A stretch of DNA of 64,000 nt from Salinibacterium sp. dk2585 (GTDB lineage: Bacteria > Actinomycetota > Actinomycetes > Actinomycetales > Microbacteriaceae), in assembly GCF_008001035.1 (NCBI RefSeq), contig NZ_CP042856.1, forward strand, positions 496,001-560,000. The letters are read 5' to 3'. Positions within the stretch are counted from its first letter, which is position 1, and every line of letters begins with the position of its first letter. The position numbers and the translations under genes are program-made. Of the stretch, positions 45,127 through 53,061 are shown one piece after another. The notes under the pieces are model-generated. The model did not search any database, was not told where the DNA came from, and saw only the letters and a list, made by a program, of their open reading frames with translations.

Positions 45127-45902
45127 TGGGGTGGGTCGTGCCGCAGGAGCCCAGCGGAGTCCAGTCGGTCGTGCGGGCGTTCCGGGTGCTCGAAGCGCTC
45201 GCCGATGCACCCGGCGATGCGACGGTGGCGGATGTCGCGTCCCGCGCCGAGCTCGCCCCCTCGACGACGCACCGGCTCCTCGCCACGCTCACCTCGCTCG
45301 GCTATGCCCGCCAGACGGACGACCGTCGCTACGCCCTCGGCCCCGCGCTCATCACCTTGGGAAGCCGGGCGACTCCCCAGGCTGCCGTCATCGCGGGGCC
45401 CGTGCTCGAGGAACTCGAGCGAGCAACCGAGGAGACCGCGAACCTCGCCGTGCTCGACGGAGACCTGGTGGCATACGTGGCGCAGCGGGCATCCCGCCAC
45501 CACATGCGCATGTTCACGGAGGCGGGACGGCGCGTGCTGCCCCACGCGAGCGGGGTCGGCAAGGCGATCCTCGCGACGCTGCCGCAGCAGCGGGTCACGG
45601 AGCTCGTGCGGCGCACGGGGATGCCGCGCTTCACCGACTCGACCCTCACGACCGAGTCGGCGCTCCTCACAGACCTCCGTGCGTCGCGGCGCCGGGGCTT
45701 CACGATCGACGACGGAGAGCAGGAGGTTGGCGTGCGGTGCATCGCGGTGGCCGTGCCGGGCGCGCCCGTGCCGACGGCCGTCTCGATCTCGGGACCTGCG
45801 GCGCGCATCAGTGACGCTTCACTCCCTGCAGCGGTCGAGGCTCTGGCGACCGCGGCAGCTCGCCTCAGCGAGCTGCTTGGGGCTTCCCCATCGCGCGCAT
45901 GA
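45126..45902 (+). CDS. IclR-family transcriptional regulator
   Basis: A 258-aa regulator with N-terminal winged helix (VVRAFRVLEALADAPGDATV, LAPSTTHRLLATLTSLGYAR) and C-terminal GAF-like ligand domain with the IclR signature ASGVGKAILATLP and CIAVAVPGAPVPTAVSISGP. Divergent from glcB; likely a glyoxylate or acetate metabolism regulator acting on malate synthase. Its ATG lies in the palindrome. The 3' end overlaps the convergent acyl-CoA dehydrogenase by 38 bp. Confidence 0.9.
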   Translation: MGWVVPQEPSGVQSVVRAFRVLEALADAPGDATVADVASRAELAPSTTHRLLATLTSLGYARQTDDRRYALGPALITLGSRATPQAAVIAGPVLEELERATEETANLAVLDGDLVAYVAQRASRHHMRMFTEAGRRVLPHASGVGKAILATLPQQRVTELVRRTGMPRFTDSTLTTESALLTDLRASRRRGFTIDDGEQEVGVRCIAVAVPGAPVPTAVSISGPAARISDASLPAAVEALATAAARLSELLGASPSRA

Positions 45903-47064
45903 CCGAAGGGCTAGAGGACTCTTTCGCGGCCGCGAGCAGCTGCCGCGCGATCACGAGCTTCTGCACCTCGCTCGTGCCCTCGTAGATGCGGAAGAGGCGG
46001 GCCGCGCGGTAGAAACGCTCGACCGGCACGGTGCGCATGTAACCGAGCCCGCCGTGCACCTGCACGCCGCGGTCGGCGACACGGCCGAGCATCTCGCTTG
46101 CGAAGAGCTTGGCTGACGACGGGCCAAGCTTGCGGTCCTCACCCGTGTCGTAGCGGCGGGCGACGCCAAGCACCATCTCGCGTGCGGCGAGCAGTTCGGC
46201 GTACGACTCGGCGAGCATGGCCTGCACGAGCTGGAAGGTTCCGATCGACGTGCCGCCCTGCTTGGCCTCGGCGGCATAGGCAACGGACTCGTCGAGGATG
46301 CGCTGCGCCTGTCCGACACAGATCGCGGCGATGTGGAGGCGGCCCTTCGCGAGTGACGCCATGGCGGCCTTGAACCCGACCTCCTCCGCTCCGCCCACGA
46401 GCCGATCGAGCCCCACGCGCACACCGTCGAAGAAGAGTTCGGAGGTCCAGGTGCCTTCCTGGCCCATCTTCTTGTCGTGCGGTCCGATCGTCACGCCCGC
46501 GGCATCCGCGTCGACAAGGAAGGCGGAGATGCCGGCGGAGCCCTTGGCGGATGCGTCGGTGCGGGCGAAGACGACGAGCACCTGCGAGAGGTCCGCGTTG
46601 GTGATGAAGCGCTTCGAGCCCGAGATGACGTATTCGTCGCCCTCGCGCACGGCGGTCGTGCGCATCCCGCTCGGGTCGGAGCCTGCCTCAGCCTCGGTGA
46701 GGGCGAAGCAGGCAATCGTCTCGCCGGACGCGAGCCTCGGCAACCACTTGGCCTTCTGCTCCGCCGTGCCGTAGTTGACGAGCACCTGGCCGGCGATGCC
46801 GTTGTTGGTGCCGAACATGGAGCGGAACGCCGGGGTCGTGTAGCCAAGCTCGAAGGCGAGCTGCACCTCCTCGTGCATGCTGAGGCCCAGGCCCCCGTAC
46901 TCCTCGGGGAGCGAGAAGCCGAAGAGTCCCATCTCGGCGGCCTCGCGCCGCAGCTCGTCGGGGATCGCGTCGAGCTCCTCGATCTCCTCCTCGCGGGGGA
47001 CCACCTGCTCGCGCACGAACCCGCGCACGGTCTGGAGGATGTCGGTGAGTTCGTCGCTCTCCAT
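45865..47064 (-). CDS. Acyl-CoA dehydrogenase
   Basis: FAD-dependent acyl-CoA dehydrogenase of 399 aa: CFALTEAEAGSDPSGMRT (FAD loop), SGSKRFITNADLSQVLVVFA, and the C-terminal catalytic Glu in RIYEGTSEVQKLVIARQLL, as in medium/short-chain enzymes. Alternatives within the family (for example isovaleryl- or branched-chain) cannot be separated. ATG 47064 follows AAAGGACGTTCC; a near-palindrome lies 33 bp upstream. The 47065-47341 region holds its promoter and that of the ABC operon. Confidence 0.93.
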   Translation of the reverse strand: MESDELTDILQTVRGFVREQVVPREEEIEELDAIPDELRREAAEMGLFGFSLPEEYGGLGLSMHEEVQLAFELGYTTPAFRSMFGTNNGIAGQVLVNYGTAEQKAKWLPRLASGETIACFALTEAEAGSDPSGMRTTAVREGDEYVISGSKRFITNADLSQVLVVFARTDASAKGSAGISAFLVDADAAGVTIGPHDKKMGQEGTWTSELFFDGVRVGLDRLVGGAEEVGFKAAMASLAKGRLHIAAICVGQAQRILDESVAYAAEAKQGGTSIGTFQLVQAMLAESYAELLAAREMVLGVARRYDTGEDRKLGPSSAKLFASEMLGRVADRGVQVHGGLGYMRTVPVERFYRAARLFRIYEGTSEVQKLVIARQLLAAAKESSSPSVMRAMGKPQAAR

Positions 47065-47096
47065 GGAACGTCCTTTCGTGCCGCGGCAAATGGCCT

Positions 47097-47110
47097 ACCG
47101 GCCGGTCGGT
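47097..47110. promoter_or_regulatory. TetR-like operator upstream of the acyl-CoA dehydrogenase
   Basis: ACCGGCCGGTCGGT: a 14-bp palindrome with one mismatch that contains the perfect 10-bp palindrome ACCGGCCGGT. This shape is typical of TetR-family operators in fatty-acid genes of actinobacteria. No TetR gene is adjacent. Confidence 0.5.
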
Positions 47111-47341
47111 TTTTCGGAGTCGCTGGAGATTGTAGTGAAGCTCGTTCCGCTCTCGACGCGTCGGCGCTGAGTGGCGCAATCGCGGCGCACCCCGTGTACA
47201 CGGGCCTGCGTTACCGGAGTTCGATGGCGCAGCAATCCGTCACAACTCCGCAATGGCAGGGAAACAGACGCTGGATAGCTTCGAGCCAGTCGACGGAGCG
47301 TCGACCGAGCAGCGCCGCTCGATCCTTGCGTTGACGAACTG
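47111..47341. other. Intergenic region before the ABC/monooxygenase operon
   Basis: About 230 bp between the acyl-CoA dehydrogenase promoter and the first ABC gene, on both strands without a credible ORF. I looked for a TPP riboswitch core (CTGAGA...) because of the THI5-like binding protein and did not see one. Confidence 0.45.
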
Positions 47342-47359
47342 ATGCAGATCGGAGCGACA

Positions 47360-48220
47360 GTGACCCAACCTCTCGTGACCACCGGCACCGCGGCCCCTGC
47401 GACGGGCGCTCACGCACCCACGGGTGGCGGCGCCTCCGACCGTCCCTCACTCCTGCGCAGGCTCAGCGGCGACCACCTCACCCGAACGGCCTCGGTCATC
47501 ACCCTGCTGCTGCTCTGGATGCTCGGATCCATGCTCCTGCCGTCGACCGTGCTCCCGGGGCCCGTCCTGGTCGTCGAGCAGCTCATCAAGATCATGGCGA
47601 ACGGCGACATTTGGCCCCATCTGGTCGTGACCCTCGGTCGTGTGGTCGGCGCATTCTGCGTCGCGATGATTGTCGCGAGCGTGCTCGGCGTGCTCATGGG
47701 GATGAACTCGCGCATCGAGAAGTTCTTCGACTCCTGGCTCGTCATCGGCATGACAATCCCCGCACTTGTCACGATCATCGTCGTGTTCATGACGGTCGGC
47801 ATGAACGAGACCGGCACGATCGTCGCCGCAGCACTCGTCACGATCCCGATGCTGACCGTCAACGTCTGGGAGGGCGTCAAGAGCATCGACAGCCGGCTGA
47901 TCGACATGGCCAAGGCGTTCCGCAACTCGCGCTTCACGATCATTCGCTCGGTGGTGCTGCCGCAGCTCGCCCCAACGCTCCTCGCCTCCGCGCGCTTCGG
48001 GCTCGGCCTGGTGTGGAAGATGATCCTCTTCATCGAGCTGCTGGGCCGCAGCGACGGCGTCGGCTACCAGGTGCAGCACTACTACATGTTGTTCAACATG
48101 ACGCAGGTACTCGCGTACGCGATCGGGTTCCTCATCATCATGCTCGTCATCGAGATGGGCATCTTCGGATTCATCGAGCACAAGCTCTTCCACTGGCGGC
48201 GATCGCCCAGCAAGTCCTGA
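47360..48220 (+). CDS. ABC transporter permease (SsuC/TauC family)
   Basis: A 286-aa permease with about six TM helices and the EAA loop (MAKAFRNSRFTIIRSVVLPQLAP). This family imports sulfonates, nitrate/taurine-type solutes or thiamine pyrimidines. I chose GTG 47360, which has GGAG 5 bases upstream; ATG 47342 adds six residues and lacks a good ribosome site. It opens a six- to eight-gene operon with an ATPase, a lipoprotein, an asparaginase-like protein and two flavin monooxygenases. Confidence 0.87.
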   Translation: MTQPLVTTGTAAPATGAHAPTGGGASDRPSLLRRLSGDHLTRTASVITLLLLWMLGSMLLPSTVLPGPVLVVEQLIKIMANGDIWPHLVVTLGRVVGAFCVAMIVASVLGVLMGMNSRIEKFFDSWLVIGMTIPALVTIIVVFMTVGMNETGTIVAAALVTIPMLTVNVWEGVKSIDSRLIDMAKAFRNSRFTIIRSVVLPQLAPTLLASARFGLGLVWKMILFIELLGRSDGVGYQVQHYYMLFNMTQVLAYAIGFLIIMLVIEMGIFGFIEHKLFHWRRSPSKS

Positions 48221-48250
48221 CCCATCCCCGCGACACCAACGACAGTAAGG

Positions 48251-49117
48251 ATGCCCACCGTGTTCCAGTCAGCAGTCGTACAGACGGTCTCCACCCCCAC
48301 GCTCCCCGACGCCGTCCGCGCCGCCCCTCCGAGTGCCGCGATCGAGTGCCTCGGTATCGAGAAGTCATACCCCGGCCGGCGCGGGGAACCTCGCCGCATC
48401 GTGCTCAAGGAGGCGAGCTTCACCGCAGCCGAGGGCGAGTTCGTCTGCATCCTGGGACCCTCCGGCTGTGGCAAGTCCACCTTCCTCAACATCCTCTCGG
48501 GCCTCGACACCGACTTCCAGGGTGAGGCCCGCGTGCACGGCATCGACGTGACGGATCCCCGGATCGGGGGAGTGCGCAGCGCCTACATCTTCCAAGAGGC
48601 CCGCCTGCTGCCGTGGCGCACGGTGCAGGGCAACCTGGAGTTCGCACTCAAGGCGGCCGGCTACCCGCAGCAGGAATGGGCGGAGCGAGTCGACCACTAC
48701 CTCGCCATGGTCGGGATGCTCCAGTTCAAGCACCTCTACCCGGGCCAGCTGTCGGGTGGAATGCAGCAGCGCACCTCCATCGCCCGCGCCTTCAGCATCG
48801 AACCCGAAGTGCTCTACATGGACGAGCCCTTCAGCGCCCTCGACGAGCTCTCCGCCCGTCGACTCCGCACGGAACTGCTCGAGATCTGGGCGCAGCATCG
48901 CACGACCGTCGTGTTCGTCACCCACAACTCCTTCGAGGCCACCTACCTCGCCGACCGCATCCTCATCATGAAGCGCGGCCCCGAGAGCACATTCGCCGAC
49001 GAGATCGGCCTCGGTTGGCTCGAGCGCCCGCGGTCCAACGAGAGCGCCGAGGTGTTCGAGGCGAGCCGCGAGGTCGTCCAGCGCCTCGTGACCGTCATCG
49101 GTGACAGCCCCGACTGA
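48251..49117 (+). CDS. ABC transporter ATP-binding protein (SsuB/TauB family)
   Basis: A 288-aa ATPase: Walker A GPSGCGKST, Q-loop FQEARLLPWRTVQGNL (the LLPW element of SsuB/TauB/NrtD proteins), signature LSGGMQQRTSIARAF, Walker B LYMDEPFSALDELSA. Unusual C-terminal extension LGWLERPRSNESAEVFEAS. ATG 48251 preceded by AGTAAGG. Pairs with the permease 30 bp upstream. Confidence 0.9.
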   Translation: MPTVFQSAVVQTVSTPTLPDAVRAAPPSAAIECLGIEKSYPGRRGEPRRIVLKEASFTAAEGEFVCILGPSGCGKSTFLNILSGLDTDFQGEARVHGIDVTDPRIGGVRSAYIFQEARLLPWRTVQGNLEFALKAAGYPQQEWAERVDHYLAMVGMLQFKHLYPGQLSGGMQQRTSIARAFSIEPEVLYMDEPFSALDELSARRLRTELLEIWAQHRTTVVFVTHNSFEATYLADRILIMKRGPESTFADEIGLGWLERPRSNESAEVFEASREVVQRLVTVIGDSPD

Positions 49118-49206
49118 GTTCCGCAGCATCCGAATCCCACTCCGAAACACCAGGAACGAGCACCACTCCACCACGAGAGCACCACCACGAGAGAACTGAG
49201 GCACAC

Positions 49207-50226
49207 ATGACCACCACGTCCACAGCCAAGGGCTTTGTCGCCCTCGGATTCAGCGCACTCCTCCTCACTGCATGCTCCGCGCCCGAAGTGGCGGCCGGCC
49301 CCACCGGCGATGACGCGATCGGCAACGGGGGAGTCGTCGAACTGCTCGTCAGCCCCAGCGGCACGCAGGCCTTTCCTGCCTATGTCATCGAGCACATGGG
49401 TCTTGACGAGAAGTACGGCTTCGAGCTGAAGATCGTCGACACCAACGATGCCCAGACCGTCTATCGCACGGGCGAGGGTGACGCGATGACGACCTCGTGG
49501 AATGTGCTCACCAACCTCAAGGCCGCCGGAGTCGACACGACCGCTGTCGCCCCTTTCACGAGCTGGGTCAACACGGTCGTGGCGTCGAAGGACTCTGGCG
49601 TGGAGGACATCGGCGACCTCGACGGCAAGCGCCTCGGCATCATGGGCAAGACCTCGTCGGACTGGTTCATCCTCTCCGCCTATGCCGAGCAGGAGTTCGG
49701 CATCGACCTCGAGTCCGCCGTCACCCTGCAGGAGTCGCCCTCGCCGGCCCTGCTCCAGGGGCTGATCGGGCAGGGTGAACTCGACGCGACCCAGATGTAC
49801 AACGACATGACCCCATCGATGACGGCGTCGGGCGACTACACCGTCATCGCGACCCTCGAGGAGATGGCGACGGGCATCGGCCTGCCCGCAGAGGTGCCCT
49901 ACCTCGTCTACGGCTTCCGCGACAGCTACATCGAGGAGAACCCCGAGAACGTCGAGGCCTTCGTCGCCGCGTACCGCGAGGCGTACCAGATCCTCATGGA
50001 CGACGACCAGGTGTGGGCCGACAAGGCGGCCGACATGGGCATCACGGATGACGCGGTCATCGCGGAGCTCCGAGAGATGAGCCGAGTCGCCCTGCGCTCA
50101 GAGTTCACGGAGGAGTCCCAGGCAGCGCTCGAGGCGATGGCAGAGGTGCTCATCCCCCTCGTCGGGGCGGAGAACCTCGGCTTCGACGAGCTGGCCGACG
50201 GCATCCTGACCCTCGACTTCCAGTGA
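49207..50226 (+). CDS. ABC transporter substrate-binding lipoprotein (NMT1/SsuA-like)
   Basis: A 339-aa lipoprotein with lipobox LTAC (C23) and an NMT1/THI5-like fold (PAYVIEHMGLDEKYGFELKI, DLDGKRLGIMGKTSSDWFIL, QESPSPALLQGLIGQGELDA). The superfamily binds sulfonates, nitrate, or thiamine pyrimidines. ATG 49207 after an AT-poor gap. It is followed, 26 bp away from the stop, by the asparaginase-like gene, so transport and catabolism are transcriptionally linked. Confidence 0.88.
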   Translation: MTTTSTAKGFVALGFSALLLTACSAPEVAAGPTGDDAIGNGGVVELLVSPSGTQAFPAYVIEHMGLDEKYGFELKIVDTNDAQTVYRTGEGDAMTTSWNVLTNLKAAGVDTTAVAPFTSWVNTVVASKDSGVEDIGDLDGKRLGIMGKTSSDWFILSAYAEQEFGIDLESAVTLQESPSPALLQGLIGQGELDATQMYNDMTPSMTASGDYTVIATLEEMATGIGLPAEVPYLVYGFRDSYIEENPENVEAFVAAYREAYQILMDDDQVWADKAADMGITDDAVIAELREMSRVALRSEFTEESQAALEAMAEVLIPLVGAENLGFDELADGILTLDFQ

Positions 50227-50252
50227 CACCGACTCAACCCCAGGGAGACAGC

Positions 50253-51926
50253 ATGTCGACACCACGCAAGCCCAAGATCGTCATCTTTTCGGGGCCACGC
50301 GCAACGATCCAGAACAGCCCCGCCCTCGTGACGAGCCCATCCGTGCGCAATGAGCGCGGCCTCGCACCCGTCGTCGCGGCAGGCTCCTACGACACGGTGC
50401 GTTCGCAGCTGCTCGCCGCGCCCGTCACCGCCTACGTGGAGGCGTACTCCGCGCATCCGCTCGAGGGAGATGCCAAGGGGCTCTACGGAGACGTCGACGG
50501 ATACATCGACCCGGTATCCGGTGAGTTCACCACTGAGTCCGTCGCAGGGGGCAAGCCCGTCTACCGGGTGACCCTGGAACCCGGTCACGGCCCGTACATG
50601 CTCCCTTATGCGGCACGTCAGGCAGACGGCTCGGCCTGGGACTCCCAGATCTCCGTTGATGGGCAGGCTCGCCAGCTCTTCTATCCGGATGCCTCGCGAA
50701 TCGTCGCAGAGATCGACCGCTACGCAGTCGACGGCTCTGGTCACAACAACCAGATGAGCCGCCTCGCTGACTACGAGTTCGTGCGCGCCGCCCCCTCAGG
50801 GGGTTACACGCAGGGCCAGCCGGAGCATGAGCGCACCGACAAGGGCGAGGGTCCCATCGAGCCGGAGGTGCTCGGTGAGGACTTCTTCCCCTACATGCCC
50901 ATGCGCCAGGAGCCGGCGATCTCGACGCTCGCGAAGCTCACGAACGTGGTGTCGCAGACACTCGCGACAGGTGAGTATGACGGTGCGATCTGGTTGGAGG
51001 GAAGCCCCACGACGGAGGAGACCGTCTACTGGCTTGGACTCCTCACCGACTCGACAGTTCCGATCGTCGGCAACTGCTCGCAGTATGGGCACGGTGTGCT
51101 CGGCAACGACGGCGATCACAACCTCGTGCAGTCGGCCGCCTACATCAGCTCCAGGGTCTGGGCTGACGGCGACGGCCTCGATCGCGTCGGCGCAGTCATG
51201 ATCCAGAACGGCCAGGTCTTCACGGCGCGGGAGGTCGTCAAGGCCGATGCGCGGCCCGGTGGCTATGTCGCGATGGGCGGCACGGGCGGTGTCGTCGGCA
51301 ACACGGTCGAAGACCCGGTGCTGACCTTCGTGCCGGTCGCCAAGCACACGCACTCCTCGGATCTCACGCTGGCGCGCCTGCCCGATCGGGTCGTGGGCAC
51401 GATGCTCAAGGGTGAATCGCTCGCCGCGGTCGAGGTTGCGGTCAAGGACGATACGGGGGCGCTGCTCGCCTCGGCGATGCCGAAGGTGACCGTCGCGAAG
51501 TACGTCAACTATGGCCAGGACGACTTCAGCGACTGCGCGGACAGCGAGGTGGAGGTACTGGCCCGCATCGAGAAGAACCTCCGCGACCATGCCCTCGCGG
51601 GCTTCGTGGCGGAGGGCTCGGCACCCTACGGCGGTGTCTACGAGTCGCTCGCGGCGGCGCTGCGCAAGGCGCTCTTCCGGGGGATGCCCGTGGTCGCTGT
51701 CGGGCGGGGAGGGGGAGGCTTCGCCTTCCGCTCGGCGACCCAGGGTGGCCTCGTCATCGCGGGCAGCAACCTCATGGCGCACAAGGCCCGGATGCTCCTG
51801 ATGGCCTGCCTCCTCAAGTTCGGCTCCCTCCCGGTGCCCGTCGACCCCGACAACCCGACGGCGGAGGAGGTCGACGCGATCAAGGCGGCGGTGGCCCGCT
51901 ACCAGCACGTCTTCGACACCCACTGA
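50253..51926 (+). CDS. Divergent asparaginase-like protein of the flavin-monooxygenase operon
   Basis: A 557-aa protein whose middle and C-terminal parts resemble type II L-asparaginase folds: WLEGSPTTEETVYWLGLLTD aligns with the family HGTDTMEETAYFL, followed by VPIVGNCSQYGHGVLGNDGD and VAVGRGGGGF. The N-terminal KPKIVIFSGPRATI resembles the KPKIxxxxTGGTI segment; T18 would match the first catalytic Thr. But the second Thr is Ser (S251) and the following Asp is Pro, and the spacing between the two sites is about 233 residues rather than 77, so the catalytic plan is altered. ATG 50253 has AGGGAGA upstream; a GTG at 50223 overlaps the previous stop. An amidohydrolase acting on a ring-opened product is plausible but not shown. 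Confidence 0.65.
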   Translation: MSTPRKPKIVIFSGPRATIQNSPALVTSPSVRNERGLAPVVAAGSYDTVRSQLLAAPVTAYVEAYSAHPLEGDAKGLYGDVDGYIDPVSGEFTTESVAGGKPVYRVTLEPGHGPYMLPYAARQADGSAWDSQISVDGQARQLFYPDASRIVAEIDRYAVDGSGHNNQMSRLADYEFVRAAPSGGYTQGQPEHERTDKGEGPIEPEVLGEDFFPYMPMRQEPAISTLAKLTNVVSQTLATGEYDGAIWLEGSPTTEETVYWLGLLTDSTVPIVGNCSQYGHGVLGNDGDHNLVQSAAYISSRVWADGDGLDRVGAVMIQNGQVFTAREVVKADARPGGYVAMGGTGGVVGNTVEDPVLTFVPVAKHTHSSDLTLARLPDRVVGTMLKGESLAAVEVAVKDDTGALLASAMPKVTVAKYVNYGQDDFSDCADSEVEVLARIEKNLRDHALAGFVAEGSAPYGGVYESLAAALRKALFRGMPVVAVGRGGGGFAFRSATQGGLVIAGSNLMAHKARMLLMACLLKFGSLPVPVDPDNPTAEEVDAIKAAVARYQHVFDTH

Positions 51927-51957
51927 ACCCGAGATCCCACCGAGAGAAGGCAGCACC

Positions 51958-53037
51958 ATGGTCAGTTACGGAGTTTTCCTGCCAGTCGGCAACAACGGAT
52001 GGATCCTGTCCGAGTCGTCACCCCAATACATGCCGAGCTACGAGCTCAACCGCGAGATCGTGCAGCGCGCCGAGAAGTACGACTTCGGCTTCGCCCTCGC
52101 GATGCTCAAGTACCGCGGCTTCGGGGGTACCACCCAGCACTGGGACCACACGATCGACCCTTTCACCCTCATGGCGGCGCTCGCGCCCGTGACGGAGCGC
52201 ATCAAGCTCTACGCCACGATCTCGCCACTCACCTACCACCCCGTCGTCGCCGCGAAGATGGCGGCGATGGTCGACGACGTCTCGGGTGGGCGTTTCGGCC
52301 TCAATCTCGTGGCCGGGTGGAACCGGAGCGAATACGCCCAGATGGGCGCGTGGCCGGGCGACGACTACTACGGCTACCGCTACGACTACCTGAGCGAGTT
52401 CACGCACATCCTCAAGGAATCGTGGGCGGAAGGACGCGTCACCTTCAAGGGGGAGCACTTCGCGGTCGAGGACTGTGAGGTGCTGCCCAAGCCGAAGGGA
52501 CGCATCGACATCATCTCCGCCGGTGCCTCGCCACGCGGGCGCCGCTTCATCGCCGAGTACGCCGACTTCCACTTCGGCGCGGGTTCCACGCCAGAGCAGG
52601 TCGAGGAATCCCACTCGGCGCTCATGCGGGAGTCGGCTGGCACGGGCAGGAACCCGCAGTCCTTCGCTTCCTCGATGTTGATCATCGGCGACACCGACGC
52701 GGATGCCGCGCGCAAGGTCGAGCTCTATGCGAAGGGTGCCGACGCAGGAGCGCTCGAGGGTATGTATCGCGAGTATTCCAACGACACGTCGACTGAGGGA
52801 TCGAGCGCGGCCATCGCGGAGAAGGTGGCGCAGGCCAAGAACAATCCCTTCTACGGCGGCGGCGCACCCGTCGTCGGCTCGCCGCAGACCATCGCGAACC
52901 ACCTCAACCGGCTCGCCGCGGTCAGCGGGACAGCCGGCATCATGCTCACCTTCGACGACTTCATCGAGGGAATCGAGCGTTTCGGCGCCGAAGTCATGCC
53001 TCTCCTCGATCACGTCGACGTCGCGATCGCGGCGTAG
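51958..53037 (+). CDS. RutA-like flavin-dependent monooxygenase
   Basis: A 359-aa luciferase-like enzyme strikingly similar to the pyrimidine oxygenase RutA: N-terminal YGVFLPVGNNGWILSESSPQ and YMPSYELNREIV, then AMLKYRGFGG, GGRFGLNLVAGWNRSEYAQM and WPGDDYYGYRYDYLSEF; the C-terminal GIMLTFDDFIEGIERFG is also RutA-like. RutA opens the uracil ring by oxygenolytic cleavage via a flavin-N5 oxygen adduct. No other rut gene is present, so the substrate is probably a related heterocycle or amide. Likely uses FMNH2 from an unlinked reductase. ATG 51958 after GAGAGAAGG. Confidence 0.83.
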   Translation: MVSYGVFLPVGNNGWILSESSPQYMPSYELNREIVQRAEKYDFGFALAMLKYRGFGGTTQHWDHTIDPFTLMAALAPVTERIKLYATISPLTYHPVVAAKMAAMVDDVSGGRFGLNLVAGWNRSEYAQMGAWPGDDYYGYRYDYLSEFTHILKESWAEGRVTFKGEHFAVEDCEVLPKPKGRIDIISAGASPRGRRFIAEYADFHFGAGSTPEQVEESHSALMRESAGTGRNPQSFASSMLIIGDTDADAARKVELYAKGADAGALEGMYREYSNDTSTEGSSAAIAEKVAQAKNNPFYGGGAPVVGSPQTIANHLNRLAAVSGTAGIMLTFDDFIEGIERFGAEVMPLLDHVDVAIAA

Positions 53038-53061
53038 GCGGCAGCACCAGAAAGAGTCACG

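Noticed and set aside
47111-47341. TPP riboswitch before the THI5-like importer
   Set aside because: I searched for the CTGAGA and pyrimidine-sensing helix core by eye and did not find it.
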